A DNA stretch of 64,000 nt from JAEYXS01 sp943367715 (lineage in GTDB: Bacteria > Verrucomicrobiota > Verrucomicrobiia > Limisphaerales > JAEYXS01). The notes below the pieces were generated by a model. That model saw nothing but the letters and a program-made list of their open reading frames with translations, did no database searches and was not told the origin of the DNA. The stretch is from positions 41,791 to 105,790 of the forward strand of contig CALRJY020000021.1 of the NCBI GenBank assembly GCA_943367715.1, in the 5' to 3' direction. Made by a program: the position numbers and the translations under genes. Positions 24,645 to 34,104 of the stretch are shown here, in pieces; position 1 is the stretch's first letter; the number at the start of each line of letters is the position of its first letter.

Positions 24645-26024
24645 ATGAGCCAGCTAAAGAACATGACGCGGGGCGCGAAGCCCGAGGTGCTGATCCTCGA
24701 GCAAGGCACCTTCCTGCTTGGCCGCGAGCCCGGGTGCGATTACCTCATCATCCATCCCTCCGTCTCCACCACCCATTGCGAGATCCGCAAAGATCATGGC
24801 CGCGTCTTCATCCGTGACCTCGGCAGCACGAACGGCACCTTCATCAATGACGAGCAGGTGAAGGAAGCCGAACTGCTGCCCGATCAGATCGTTCGCTTCG
24901 GAGAAACTGTCTGGCGCTTTCAAGGGACCTCGCTGCATGTGGATGCTGCCGCTGCCGTGACCACTGAGGCGCCTTCCCCCATTCCTTCCACCAATGAAGT
25001 GCCCTGGCCATTGGTGCCGAACCTGTCTTTCGGTGTCGACCGCAAGACCAAAGAGGCTGAGGCGGCCGCGATAAAAGAGCTGCCGCCCGTGCAACGGCCC
25101 TGCTGCAAGCATGCCCAAGTCCCCGCCTTGTTCATTTGCCTGAATTGCCGTTCCGAATTCTGCCAGGAATGTGTCCATGTCCGTCAGGGCTCCAAGGAAA
25201 AGCGTCTCTACTGCCACCATTGCAATGGCCGTTGCGAAGACATCGGCGTTTATGAAGCGAAGCGGGCGACGCAAACGGTTGACCGGGAAAGGCGACGGAA
25301 TCTTTTCCTCAGTCTCCCCGATATCTTCACGTACCCCTTGCGCAGTTGGAACTTGGTCAGCACGTTCAGCGCTGCCCTTTTGTTTGGGTTTTTGGCCGCC
25401 ATTATCCGGGTTATCCCCGCGCTCGGCATATTTGCCGCCGTCAAGCCCATCATCGCCAGCTTCTGCATCTCCGCCTATCTGGTGGCGTACATGTACAAGA
25501 TCGTGCAGGCTTCGGCCAATGGCGATACAGCCATGCCCGAATGGATGGATCTTTCCAATTGGTGGGACGACATCGGTCAGCCCGCCCTGCATTTTTTCGG
25601 CACGGGGCTGGTTAGTTTCAGTCCGTTGTTCATCTACCTGTACTGGACTTTCCCGAATCCTTCACCGTGGGTCTGGGTCCCTTTGTTGATCATCGGATTG
25701 ACCTATTTCCCTATGGCGTATCTGTCCGTGTGCATGTCAAACTCCCTGATCACCGTCAATCCGGTCACCGTCTATTGGTCCATCCTGAAGGTGCCGATGA
25801 ATTACGGCCTCGCCTGCGTCATTTTCTGGGGCGCTTACTTCCTGAGCTTCACCATCGTGGTCATCGCCTCCCTGCTGCCGTTGAAATATGATATGCTCGG
25901 GCTCGCCTTGAAAGTCATCACCATCCCTCTCTCCCTCTATCTTTTCATCATCGAAGCCCGCATCCTGGGTCTGATCTATTACGGTAACAGTGACAAACTC
26001 GGCTGGTTCGACGAAAAGAAATGA
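24645..26024 (+). CDS. FHA domain / zinc-finger / multi-pass membrane fusion protein
   Basis: A 459-residue protein in three parts. Residues ~15-95 are an FHA domain with all core motifs (LLGREPGC, SVSTTHCEIRK, RDLGSTNGTFIN), which binds phosphothreonine peptides. Residues ~150-195 hold a Cys/His cluster like a B-box zinc finger (CCKHAQVPALFICLNC, FCQECVHVRQ, CHHC). Residues ~235-455 have five or six hydrophobic segments resembling YIP1/DUF4013 proteins (AALLFGFLAAIIRVI, WVPLLIIGLTYFPMAYLSV). It would present a phosphopeptide reader on the inner face of the membrane. No Ser/Thr kinase lies nearby. A short gap separates it from the MITE-like hairpin downstream. Confidence 0.85.
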   Translation: MSQLKNMTRGAKPEVLILEQGTFLLGREPGCDYLIIHPSVSTTHCEIRKDHGRVFIRDLGSTNGTFINDEQVKEAELLPDQIVRFGETVWRFQGTSLHVDAAAAVTTEAPSPIPSTNEVPWPLVPNLSFGVDRKTKEAEAAAIKELPPVQRPCCKHAQVPALFICLNCRSEFCQECVHVRQGSKEKRLYCHHCNGRCEDIGVYEAKRATQTVDRERRRNLFLSLPDIFTYPLRSWNLVSTFSAALLFGFLAAIIRVIPALGIFAAVKPIIASFCISAYLVAYMYKIVQASANGDTAMPEWMDLSNWWDDIGQPALHFFGTGLVSFSPLFIYLYWTFPNPSPWVWVPLLIIGLTYFPMAYLSVCMSNSLITVNPVTVYWSILKVPMNYGLACVIFWGAYFLSFTIVVIASLLPLKYDMLGLALKVITIPLSLYLFIIEARILGLIYYGNSDKLGWFDEKK

Positions 26025-26064
26025 CCGCACCCGGCCTGCCCGGATGCGGTCTTCTGAAAAGGGA

Positions 26065-26247
26065 TTAGAGCGTTTTTAGAAATTATGCAGCGGTGTGGAG
26101 CGAGGATTTTTGGGTTGTGGCGAGGCTTTGGCGAAGGAGCAGGTTCCAAAGACCCTGTGACTGAGCCGAAACGAAGCCACAACCCAAAAAGACCGCTCTC
26201 TCTCCCTCTTAACCCGCACCGCTACATAATTTCTAAAACCGCTCTAA
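26065..26247. mobile_element. MITE-like element, 183 bp nested inverted repeat
   Basis: Terminal arms of 31 bases (26065-26095 and 26217-26247) are reverse complements with two mismatches. The outer ends start TTAGAGCG, and TTAGAAATTATG is shared by both arms. A second perfect 15-bp pair lies inside: TTTTTGGGTTGTGGC (26107-26121) and GCCACAACCCAAAAA (26176-26190). There is no ORF of useful length inside. The size, the terminal repeats and the lack of coding fit a miniature inverted-repeat transposable element. The alternative is a large bidirectional terminator, since it lies exactly between the convergent FHA and oxidoreductase-subunit genes. Confidence 0.6.
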
Positions 26248-26248
26248 A

Positions 26249-26926
26249 TCACTTCACCGTTTGCTTCACGCCCAAGCGATCCAGCACTTCCTTCGGCGGC
26301 CCATCGAAACTCGTCAGTGCCTCATTTCCCACATAGCCGAGCGCCTTCCAGCCTTCCGGGGTGCCGTAATAGGCACCCGCAGCCACATCCCGGAATTTCA
26401 CGAAGAACGCCGCCGCTTTCTTGAACTCTGCCTTTGCATCCGCTGGCCAGCAGATGTCATCACAGATCGCACGCTTCTGTGCGTCGCTCAAACTCGCGAA
26501 TGATTTCTTGAACCGTTTCTGCGATTCCTCCGCCAGCCATTTCAAGCCCGGCACGATGATCTCACGGTCCGCCACCTGCACCGGATACGGCGCACTGATC
26601 CATTCATCCATGAAATCCGGCACGCGCACGGTACTGGCCGCGGGGCCGAATTGATCGGACGGCAAGATGATATCGGCCAAGGCTGCCGTGGTTTCCTTCT
26701 CGTCCTGCGAGAACGTCAGCGGCCAGAAATCACCCGGATTATAATACTGCGAGACATCCGGGTCTTGCCCATAGCCCTTGGCCGTAGGCTTCACCGGCTC
26801 GGCCGCATTGGCCACGTAGTTCAATGATTCCAGCGCGCCGATCTGCATCACGGCCGTGGCCGAGGCGAACCATTTCAAGACCGTGCGGCGGGAGAGGCGC
26901 GGAGTTTGTTGCTCAGAATTTTCCAT
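26249..26926 (-). CDS. Gluconate 2-dehydrogenase subunit 3 family protein
   Basis: A 225-residue protein with a twin-arginine signal (LSRRTVLKWFASATAVMQIG), so it is exported folded. The mature region shows the family features: FWPLTFSQDEKETTAALADI, ILPSDQFGPAA, VPDFMDEWISAPY, and FFVKFRDVAAGAYYGTPEGW near the C-terminus. Subunit 3 is the small partner of GMC-type sugar or polyol dehydrogenases and is usually needed for their export, since the large subunit may lack its own signal. The GMC oxidoreductase gene lies 12 bases upstream on the same strand, which supports a two-subunit periplasmic enzyme. Its stop codon is 2 bases from the MITE-like element. Confidence 0.9.
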   Translation of the reverse strand: MENSEQQTPRLSRRTVLKWFASATAVMQIGALESLNYVANAAEPVKPTAKGYGQDPDVSQYYNPGDFWPLTFSQDEKETTAALADIILPSDQFGPAASTVRVPDFMDEWISAPYPVQVADREIIVPGLKWLAEESQKRFKKSFASLSDAQKRAICDDICWPADAKAEFKKAAAFFVKFRDVAAGAYYGTPEGWKALGYVGNEALTSFDGPPKEVLDRLGVKQTVK

Positions 26927-26938
26927 AAGGCAGATCGA

Positions 26939-28744
26939 TTAGAGGTTTCCTTTGCGCGCCTGTTCCACGATGTAATCACCCGTGCGCCAGGCCAGCGCCA
27001 TGATGGTGAGCGTGGGATTCTTGTCCGCATTCGAGGGGAACGGCGTGCCATCACACAGGAAGAGATTCTTCACGTCCCACGTTTGGTTCCAGCTATTGCA
27101 CACCGATTTCTTCGGGTCTGCGCCCATGAGCGCCCCTCCCACCTCATGGATGATCTTGCCGCCCGGCTCGATGATATCGTGCCCCGTCTTCACTTGCTTG
27201 CTGCGCACCGTGCCGCCCATCGCCTCGATGAGCGCCCCGAATGTTTTGGATGCGTGCAAGGCCATGTTTAGCTCATGATCACTCCACTTCCAGTGCCAAC
27301 GTAGCACCGGCACGCCGTAATCGTCCTTCATCTTCGGATCGAGTTCCGCGAACGAGCCTTCATTCGGGATCATCTCACCCCGGCAGGCGTAACCCACGAA
27401 AGAACCGTAGTAACGCCGCGCCTCTTCCTTGAACTTCGTACCATACGCGCCCTTGATGAAATCCGACGGTGCCGGATTGCGCCCACCCGGCATGCCGCGT
27501 GAACCGCCCATCTCGATATGATACCCGCGGGCGAAATTCAGTTTGCCCGCAAGCTGTTCCTTGTAGAGCCACCACGGCGCGTAGAAGTGCGAACCACCCG
27601 CGCCATCTTCATTATGCGGCGGCAGATTCTCCAGCGCCGGCACATGACCGCTCACCGAAGCCCCCACCGTATCCATTATATACTTGCCTACCAGCCCCGT
27701 GCTGTTCGCCAAGCCATTCGGATGCTGCGCGTTCTTCGTATTGAGGAGAATGCGCACCGTCTCGCCACTGCTCGCCGCGATGACGACCGCCTTCGCCTTC
27801 ACCCGCTCTTCCTTGCGCGTCTTCTTATTGATGTAGAGCACGCCATTCGCCTTGCCGTCCTTGCCGATCAAGATTTCCCGCGCATGCGCATCGGAAAGAA
27901 TATCGAGATTACCCGTGGCCAATGCAGGTGGCAGGTGCACTGTGGTGCTCTGGTAATTCGCACGAATGTTGCAGCCTCGCACACACGGCGTCGCCCAGAA
28001 ACACGCCGCCCGCGAACGCATCGCTTCAGCCAAAATCTTCTGCGCTCGCGGATTCTTCGGATGCAACTTCGCCGGGATCTTGTCCGCATCCAGCGTCTTC
28101 GTCAGCACCGCGCGATGAATGGGAATGATCGGAATGCCCAGCTTCTTCCCATGCTTCTGCGAATATAGTTCGGAAGCGCGGCCTTTCGGAGCGGGGAGCA
28201 AAACCCCCTTCGGCGAATTTGGCGTGTTCTCCAATCCTTCGTTAGTGCCGTAAACGCCGATGAGCATCTCCACCTTCGTGTAATACGGCTCCACGTCCTT
28301 GTAATTCAGCGGCCAGTCGAACCCGAGACCATCGCGGCTGTAAGGCTTGAAATCATACTGCCCGTTACGCAAGGAGATGCGGCCCCAGTGATTCGTGCGG
28401 CCACCCATCATGCGCGCACGCCACCACCAGAACTGTTCCTCCGGCTTGTCGCTCGCCTGCGTGTAAGGCTCGCCTGGCACCGTCCAGCCGCCATTCACCG
28501 TGGCGTCGGAGAAGCCGAAAAACTTGTCGGGCGTGGAGATGCCCATGAGGGGCATTTGATCAGGCCGCTGGAACATCGAGGTCTCGGTGTCCGGATTATA
28601 GCTGCGCCCGGATTCGAGCATGATGCACTTCAATCCGGCCTGGGTCAGCGTGTAGGCCATCTGGCCACCACCGGCCCCCGAACCGACGATCGCTACATCA
28701 TACTCCGATTGGACTTGGTCACTCGTGATGAAAGGCATAGGCAA
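26939..28744 (-). CDS. GMC family oxidoreductase (large FAD subunit)
   Basis: A 601-residue FAD enzyme. The dinucleotide-binding motif IVGSGAGGGQMAYTL lies near residue 18, followed by the Glu in CIMLESGRSY. The C-terminal GMC part contains EVGGALMGADPKKSVCNSWNQ and LFLCDGTPFPSNADKNPTLT, with catalytic His/Asn positions in this region. GMC enzymes oxidise sugars or alcohols and pass electrons to an acceptor. It lacks its own signal peptide, as expected if it is exported together with the TAT-signalled subunit 3 encoded 12 bases downstream. Substrate unknown; a sugar is likely from the family and the setting. Confidence 0.92.
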   Translation of the reverse strand: MPMPFITSDQVQSEYDVAIVGSGAGGGQMAYTLTQAGLKCIMLESGRSYNPDTETSMFQRPDQMPLMGISTPDKFFGFSDATVNGGWTVPGEPYTQASDKPEEQFWWWRARMMGGRTNHWGRISLRNGQYDFKPYSRDGLGFDWPLNYKDVEPYYTKVEMLIGVYGTNEGLENTPNSPKGVLLPAPKGRASELYSQKHGKKLGIPIIPIHRAVLTKTLDADKIPAKLHPKNPRAQKILAEAMRSRAACFWATPCVRGCNIRANYQSTTVHLPPALATGNLDILSDAHAREILIGKDGKANGVLYINKKTRKEERVKAKAVVIAASSGETVRILLNTKNAQHPNGLANSTGLVGKYIMDTVGASVSGHVPALENLPPHNEDGAGGSHFYAPWWLYKEQLAGKLNFARGYHIEMGGSRGMPGGRNPAPSDFIKGAYGTKFKEEARRYYGSFVGYACRGEMIPNEGSFAELDPKMKDDYGVPVLRWHWKWSDHELNMALHASKTFGALIEAMGGTVRSKQVKTGHDIIEPGGKIIHEVGGALMGADPKKSVCNSWNQTWDVKNLFLCDGTPFPSNADKNPTLTIMALAWRTGDYIVEQARKGNL

Positions 28745-28860
28745 AACCTAGATTTAGGAAATCTTCGCGTCGAGCAAACTGTGGAGCAGCATTGATACTG
28801 GAGGTTGGACCCGAAGAAAGGAAGCGCGTTCAAGTTGCCACCCAACTGTCTGTCTCTCGG

Positions 28861-31587
28861 TCATTTCTTTGGCACTGCGGGTACCTCTCTTAAGTTCGTC
28901 TTCAACCATCCCAACAGGCTGGCCATATCCGCTGGCGTGAGCGTCTCGGCAAAAGACGGCATCAACGAAGCAGGCAGACGACGCACCCCTTTGACATCCT
29001 TGCGCAGCAACACATTCTCCACTCCTCCGGCAGAAACTAGCGTGAGGCTCGTCGCCCCATCATCTTTCAGCAGGCCCAACACCGGTGTCCCTTCCAGCGT
29101 ATCCACGCGTATGGTCTCGAAGCCAGGTCGGATATGTTCATTCGGCAGCAAGATGTGTCGCACCAGCGTCTCTTCCGGCACCGCCAGCTCACCCATCAAG
29201 TCCGGACCGACCTCAAAGCCTTCTTTCCCAACCTTGTGACAAGTCATGCACGCTTGCTGAAACAGTTCATGTCCGCGCTTCAAATCCCGCTGACCGGAGA
29301 GCGCGACAACAAACTTTTTGAACGCCGCATCACTGACCTCCATGGCGGGAGGCAATGAACCGGACGGAGCCAACTCCTCACCTTCCACCGCTGACAGCAC
29401 AAACGTGTCCTCCAATGCTCGCGTGGCTTTTCGCACATCCGCCGATGCGCTTGCCGCCAAGGTGGCGAGCGTCTGGCGGGCAGACTTGTCCTGCAAAGGC
29501 TTGCGCGGCGCATTCTTCCGGCCTTTCGCGAGAGCATTCAAGATGAGCGTTTTGTTCTCCGCTGAAGTCTTCGGTAGCAAGGCCAGCGTGCGGGCCAACT
29601 CCCCTTCATCGCGGCGGTCGGCGACCGTCTTGGCCAACGGCTCCCACAAGGCTTTGGAATCACCCGGTTCGCGCAACAGTTCCGTGAGCATGGCTTCCCC
29701 GCGACCATGCAATGACGAGACGATGGCGCTGTCCATCCAGCGGTATTTCAACTGCGTGCGCGCCAGATTGGACAAGGCGGCGAAAGCACGCGGGTCTTGG
29801 GATTCGCCAAGGGTTAGGGCTATTTGCAAAAGGACGCGGGGGTGTTTTTCTGCCGTCGCCAATTCTAGCACACGATCGATGACTTTCTTGTCACTTCCTT
29901 TTAAGAATGGTTCCGCTAACTGAAGCGCCACCACTCTGGTCTCAGGTTCTGGATTATTAAGCGCCCAACCGGGCGGAAGGCTATCAAGTCCTTGCAAAGT
30001 CCAGAGGCAGGCGTTATGGATCAGCGCATAACCACAAACATGAATCGCTCCAAAACGCAATGTTTCCAACGCCGATTTATCCTGACGTTCAAGCAGTAGC
30101 CGTTGCGCGGCCAATGTGCGCCAATACGACGCGCTGAAGAGTTCACCCGTTAATGCTTTCCCATCCAGCTTGCTCATATCCCGCACTTGGTAGGGCTTCG
30201 CATCCTGATGCGTCAGCCGGTAGATGCGCCCATGATCATGCCCCGCATAGAGTCCATACTGTTGCTGGAGATGCCGCGGGATGGCCGAGTAGTCCTCGAT
30301 GATCTCCCGGTAATAATCCACCACGTAGATGCAGCCATCCGGTCCATGATTCAACGAGATAGGATGGCTCCAAGAATCGCGCGAAGCTCCGAACTCCGAT
30401 TTCTCCTCGCCGGGCACGCGCCGCAGATTCAGCATCGTCCCGTTCTCTTGGATGGCCGCACGGTGGATCAGATTTGCCGAGGGATCGCAGACGAAATACT
30501 GCCCGCGCAAGCCGGGCAGCACCTGGTCTTGATAGACGAGCGGCCCGCATCCGGAGGTGAACCAGCCCGTGGCATCGCTGTCCGATGCTCCATAACGATC
30601 ACGATAATATTTGAAGTAAGCCGGATCTTCCGCGCGACGAGTGCGCCAAGGATGCGCGGGCGCGAGTGAATAGGCGTGACGGTCATTCCCCGCTTCAACC
30701 TCCAGCCCGGTAAACGTGGCATCGGGATTCCGCACCAGATACCGCCATGGCAAAGGCGCGACGAAGAGTCCCGGCGTGATAGTATTCACCACTATGCGAT
30801 CGCCTGACGGAGTGAATGTGAAACCAAAGGTGTGGGTTCCACCAGTGACCGGCTCAATGGCACTGCCATCCGCCCTGATACGAAAATCCGTGCCGCTCAA
30901 TTGCACTGGAGTTTTTAGATGCGGACCAGTGATCTGGCCTCCACCCCAACCGCGCCCAAAATAGATCCAGCCATCAATACCCCATTGAGGTGCGTTCACC
31001 CCACGTTCCAAAGCACCGGTACGGAAGCCCGTGAACAACACCTCGCGTACTTCCGCCTTTCCGTCCCCATCCCGGTCCGCGAGATAAATAATATCCGGTG
31101 CGCAAGCGACGATTACGCCACCTCGGCTTGGCACGAGCCCATACGCAGGTGGCAGATCGCTCGCCCAAACCTCCGCCTTGTCCATGCGCCCATCCCCATC
31201 AGTATCGTGCAGCAGCTTGATGACCCCATACGTGCCCTTCATCGCCGCCTGCTTGAACTTCTCATCCGCCTGCACCCGCCGCACCTGCGTATCGAGCTGA
31301 CCAGATTTGTTGAGTTCCTCGATGTCGAGCTGTCCCTCCAGATTGTAGCCGTGCAATTCACTGACGAACATCCGCCCACGCTCATCCCAACAAACGCCAG
31401 AGGGCGACGCGATCAACGGCTCGCTCGCCACCACCTCCATGCGGAAGCCGGGCGGTAACTGAAACGCCTTCGCACTTTCCTCTGGCGTCTGCGGCCTGGG
31501 CGCATCCGTTGGCTGAGGAATCTGTCCCAGACAATGAAACGCTCCCAGCGCCAGAACGGTCAGTGCGATCGCGCCTTTCATGGTCAT
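28861..31587 (-). CDS. PVC-type heme-binding protein (dehydrogenase-like propeller plus cytochrome c)
   Basis: A 908-residue secreted protein with a signal peptide (MKGAIALTVLALGAFHCLG). The N-terminal part is a beta-propeller of the membrane-bound dehydrogenase/NHL type (FRMEVVASEPLIASPSGVCW, NLIHRAAIQENG, LNHGPDGCIYVVDYYRE). Alpha-helical HEAT-like repeats follow. Near residue 780, a class I cytochrome c contains CMTCHK with a likely axial Met further on. Proteins of this layout are multiplied in Planctomycetes and Verrucomicrobia and are thought to oxidise sugars and transfer electrons; the substrate is unknown. The ATG overlaps the stop of the upstream hydrolase gene by four bases (ATGA). 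Confidence 0.9.
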   Translation of the reverse strand: MTMKGAIALTVLALGAFHCLGQIPQPTDAPRPQTPEESAKAFQLPPGFRMEVVASEPLIASPSGVCWDERGRMFVSELHGYNLEGQLDIEELNKSGQLDTQVRRVQADEKFKQAAMKGTYGVIKLLHDTDGDGRMDKAEVWASDLPPAYGLVPSRGGVIVACAPDIIYLADRDGDGKAEVREVLFTGFRTGALERGVNAPQWGIDGWIYFGRGWGGGQITGPHLKTPVQLSGTDFRIRADGSAIEPVTGGTHTFGFTFTPSGDRIVVNTITPGLFVAPLPWRYLVRNPDATFTGLEVEAGNDRHAYSLAPAHPWRTRRAEDPAYFKYYRDRYGASDSDATGWFTSGCGPLVYQDQVLPGLRGQYFVCDPSANLIHRAAIQENGTMLNLRRVPGEEKSEFGASRDSWSHPISLNHGPDGCIYVVDYYREIIEDYSAIPRHLQQQYGLYAGHDHGRIYRLTHQDAKPYQVRDMSKLDGKALTGELFSASYWRTLAAQRLLLERQDKSALETLRFGAIHVCGYALIHNACLWTLQGLDSLPPGWALNNPEPETRVVALQLAEPFLKGSDKKVIDRVLELATAEKHPRVLLQIALTLGESQDPRAFAALSNLARTQLKYRWMDSAIVSSLHGRGEAMLTELLREPGDSKALWEPLAKTVADRRDEGELARTLALLPKTSAENKTLILNALAKGRKNAPRKPLQDKSARQTLATLAASASADVRKATRALEDTFVLSAVEGEELAPSGSLPPAMEVSDAAFKKFVVALSGQRDLKRGHELFQQACMTCHKVGKEGFEVGPDLMGELAVPEETLVRHILLPNEHIRPGFETIRVDTLEGTPVLGLLKDDGATSLTLVSAGGVENVLLRKDVKGVRRLPASLMPSFAETLTPADMASLLGWLKTNLREVPAVPKK

Positions 31588-32540
31588 GGCTTGGCTGGCG
31601 CTTTGGTCGGTTCAGTTTTAGGCGGCGTGTAGTCACGCTCCGTCTTCACCGAAACGGTCTTGCCATCCGAGGTGATCGAGACATTCCCATGCCACGGCGT
31701 AGCATACGTCTTCGCCCCGTAAGTCCCGAAAATTCCAGCAGCCAAGGCAGCCGGTGAGCGCACGGGCTTTTGCGGATAATCCGCGAGGCAGGAGACCACC
31801 ACAAACTTCGGACTGGTCGCCTCAGCGAATTTCGGATCCGTGCTGTTGCCGTGATGCGGGGCCGTGACCACCGTGGCGCGCAACTTGGCGGGCGGCGTGT
31901 TCGTCATCATATACTGCTGACCCATTCCGTACGAATCACCAGGGAACAGGAAAACATTCTCACCATGCTGCACGCGCAGCACCATGGAGTTGCCATTCGC
32001 CAGCACGTTATCGGCGATATCTTTGGCGTCTGATTTCGTCTCCAGAAATTCCTTCGGTGGTGACAGCACTTCGATGGAAAGGTCCTTGTCCCACGTAAGC
32101 TTTTGTCCAGCAGTGACAGTAAGATATTCCACGCCACGCTCTTTGGCCAAGGCGCGAAGTTGGCGATACTCGTTACCCAATCCGCGACCAGCATAACCAG
32201 AATCCACTACTTGCTTCACCGGCCAATTCGTCAGCCACCATCCGAACCCGCCGTAGTGATCCGCGTGGGGATGGCTGATGGCGATGCCGTCCAGTTTCGT
32301 ATAGCCCTTGGCCTTGAGAAACGGCGCGACATTGTCGCGCGCCGTATTGTAATCCAGTTTCCGGTCATCCGCCCCCGTATCGATGAGATAGACTTTGCCC
32401 GAAGGTGTTTCCAGTAGCGTAGCTAACCCATGCGCCTTCATCTCAAACCAAGTGACCGTCAGCTTGCCCGTCTCCGCCGCCGAGGCAGCGAGGTTGACGA
32501 ACAAGACCAGGGCGAGAAATAAGCGAGCAAGGGATTTCAT
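31584..32540 (-). CDS. Secreted metallo-beta-lactamase-fold hydrolase (ComEC C-terminal-like)
   Basis: A signal peptide (MKSLARLFLALVLFVNLAAS) is followed by a beta-lactamase fold: LTVTWFEMKAHG, LIDTGADD, the metal motif HPHADH at 90-95, and later FPGDSYGM and VVTAPHHGNSTDP. The best match is the soluble domain of ComEC/Rec2, but there is no channel part, so this is a stand-alone secreted hydrolase rather than a DNA uptake protein. The ATG at 32540 is used because it begins the signal peptide; an ATG 8 codons upstream adds a His-rich stretch. Its stop codon overlaps the start of the PVC-type heme protein. Substrate unknown. Confidence 0.85.
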   Translation of the reverse strand: MKSLARLFLALVLFVNLAASAAETGKLTVTWFEMKAHGLATLLETPSGKVYLIDTGADDRKLDYNTARDNVAPFLKAKGYTKLDGIAISHPHADHYGGFGWWLTNWPVKQVVDSGYAGRGLGNEYRQLRALAKERGVEYLTVTAGQKLTWDKDLSIEVLSPPKEFLETKSDAKDIADNVLANGNSMVLRVQHGENVFLFPGDSYGMGQQYMMTNTPPAKLRATVVTAPHHGNSTDPKFAEATSPKFVVVSCLADYPQKPVRSPAALAAGIFGTYGAKTYATPWHGNVSITSDGKTVSVKTERDYTPPKTEPTKAPAKP

Positions 32541-32651
32541 GTGTGAATGTGAATGGTATGACAATTCGAATAAAGCGTCGAGTGCAGGCCTTTTGAATGA
32601 ATGGGCGGCAAAAAATGTTCCCTCTCCCCTTATGGGAAGCCGAACTTCGGC

Positions 32652-34097
32652 TCACGCGATCAACTCCTTGATCACCTGCCCGCCGAACTGGCTGAGCTGT
32701 TTGAACCGTCCGCCGTGGAAATACGTGAGCTTATTGTCATCCAATCCCAGCAGGCGCAGCAACGTCACATGCACATCGCGCACATGACGCACATGCTCCA
32801 CCGCCTTGTCACCCGTCTCATCCGTGCTGCCGATGATACTACCCGCCTTCACCCCACCGCCCGCGAACCACATCGTCATCGCATGCGGATTATGGTCACG
32901 CCCATAAGCCGTGCCACCACGCACGCCGTTATCCGGTGAACGCCCGAATTCGCCACACCACACGATGAGCGTGCTATCCAGCAGTCCACGTTGCTTCAAA
33001 TCCGTGATGAGCGCCGCGATGGGCTGGTCCACATTGCGCACCAGATTGCCGTGCGCACGCTCAATGTAATCGTGGCTATCCCAAGTACCCGCATAGAGCT
33101 GGATGAACCGAACGCCTTTCTCCACCAGCCGCCGTGCCAGCAGGCACTTGCGGCCGAAGGCATCCGTGGCGTCATTGCCGATGCCATACGACGCCTTGAG
33201 CTTCGCATCTTCCTGGCTGAGATCGAGTATGCCCGGCACCTGCATCTGCATGCGGAAAGCCAGTTCGTAGTTTTCCATCCGCGCCGCCAGTTCATCATGT
33301 CCCGGATGTTGCACCGCGTGGCCTTGATTCAACTTCGCGAGCAGATCGAGATTCTGCCGCTGATGCTCCGTCGTGATGCCTTGGGGCGGTTGCAGATCAA
33401 GGATGGGTGACCCTTTCGCGCGCAACGGTGTGCCCTGAAAACTCGCCGGCAAATAACCATTGCCCCAATTCGCCGAGCCACCCTGCGGATACGACACCTC
33501 CGGCAACACGATGAAACCCGGCAGACTCTGATTCACCGTGCCCAGCCCATACGTGACCCATGAACCGATCCCCGGATCGCCGCCGAAACGGTTGCCCGTG
33601 TTCATCTGATACATGGCCGTGGGATGGTTCACCGAGTCCACCTGACAGCCGCGATAGAAGCACAGTTCATCCGCCACCTTCGCGAGATGCTCCCAATTCT
33701 CCGCCATGTCCATGCCGCTCTTCCCGGCTTTGCGGAACTTGAACGGACTCTGCACGTAGTAGCGTTTGCCGCTCTCCATCGCGGACTTCATCTTGCCCTC
33801 ACGCACGAACTCCTTCAGATGCATCTTCGTCAGCATCGGCTTGGGATCGAACGTATCGATGTGCGATGGCCCGCCTTCCATCATCAGGAAGATGCAGCTC
33901 TTCGCCTTCGCTGCGAAATGTCCCTCCTTAGGTGCGAGCGGTCCCGCTTTCGTTTCAGCAGCTCCAAGTTCATTCGCGAGAAAAGAGCTGAACGCCACGC
34001 TGCCAATGCTCGCTCCGAGTGAATACAGGAAGTCCCGCCGCGTATGCGCTGAGAAAGCGCGGGCACCCGGCGTGCAGGGAAAGTAAGGTTTGGTCAT
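32652..34097 (-). CDS. DUF1501 family secreted protein
   Basis: A 481-residue protein of the DUF1501 family with a TAT signal (TRRDFLYSLGASIGSVAFSS). Conserved blocks are present: IFLMMEGGPSHIDTFDPKP, then GVRFIQLYAGTWDSHD, TLIVWCGEFGRSPDNG, GRDHNPHAMTMWFAGGGVK. The fold resembles alkaline phosphatase/sulfatase superfamily enzymes, and the family is almost always encoded next to DUF1549/DUF1553 cytochromes in PVC bacteria, as here. Function is unproved. It is the third gene of the cytochrome-sulfatase-DUF1501 cluster, with 7 bases between it and the sulfatase. Confidence 0.9.
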   Translation of the reverse strand: MTKPYFPCTPGARAFSAHTRRDFLYSLGASIGSVAFSSFLANELGAAETKAGPLAPKEGHFAAKAKSCIFLMMEGGPSHIDTFDPKPMLTKMHLKEFVREGKMKSAMESGKRYYVQSPFKFRKAGKSGMDMAENWEHLAKVADELCFYRGCQVDSVNHPTAMYQMNTGNRFGGDPGIGSWVTYGLGTVNQSLPGFIVLPEVSYPQGGSANWGNGYLPASFQGTPLRAKGSPILDLQPPQGITTEHQRQNLDLLAKLNQGHAVQHPGHDELAARMENYELAFRMQMQVPGILDLSQEDAKLKASYGIGNDATDAFGRKCLLARRLVEKGVRFIQLYAGTWDSHDYIERAHGNLVRNVDQPIAALITDLKQRGLLDSTLIVWCGEFGRSPDNGVRGGTAYGRDHNPHAMTMWFAGGGVKAGSIIGSTDETGDKAVEHVRHVRDVHVTLLRLLGLDDNKLTYFHGGRFKQLSQFGGQVIKELIA

Positions 34098-34104
34098 ACG
34101 CGTG

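Noticed and set aside
31584..32540. A DNA-uptake (ComEC) gene
   Set aside because: Only the metallo-beta-lactamase part is present, with a signal peptide; the channel domain needed for uptake is absent.
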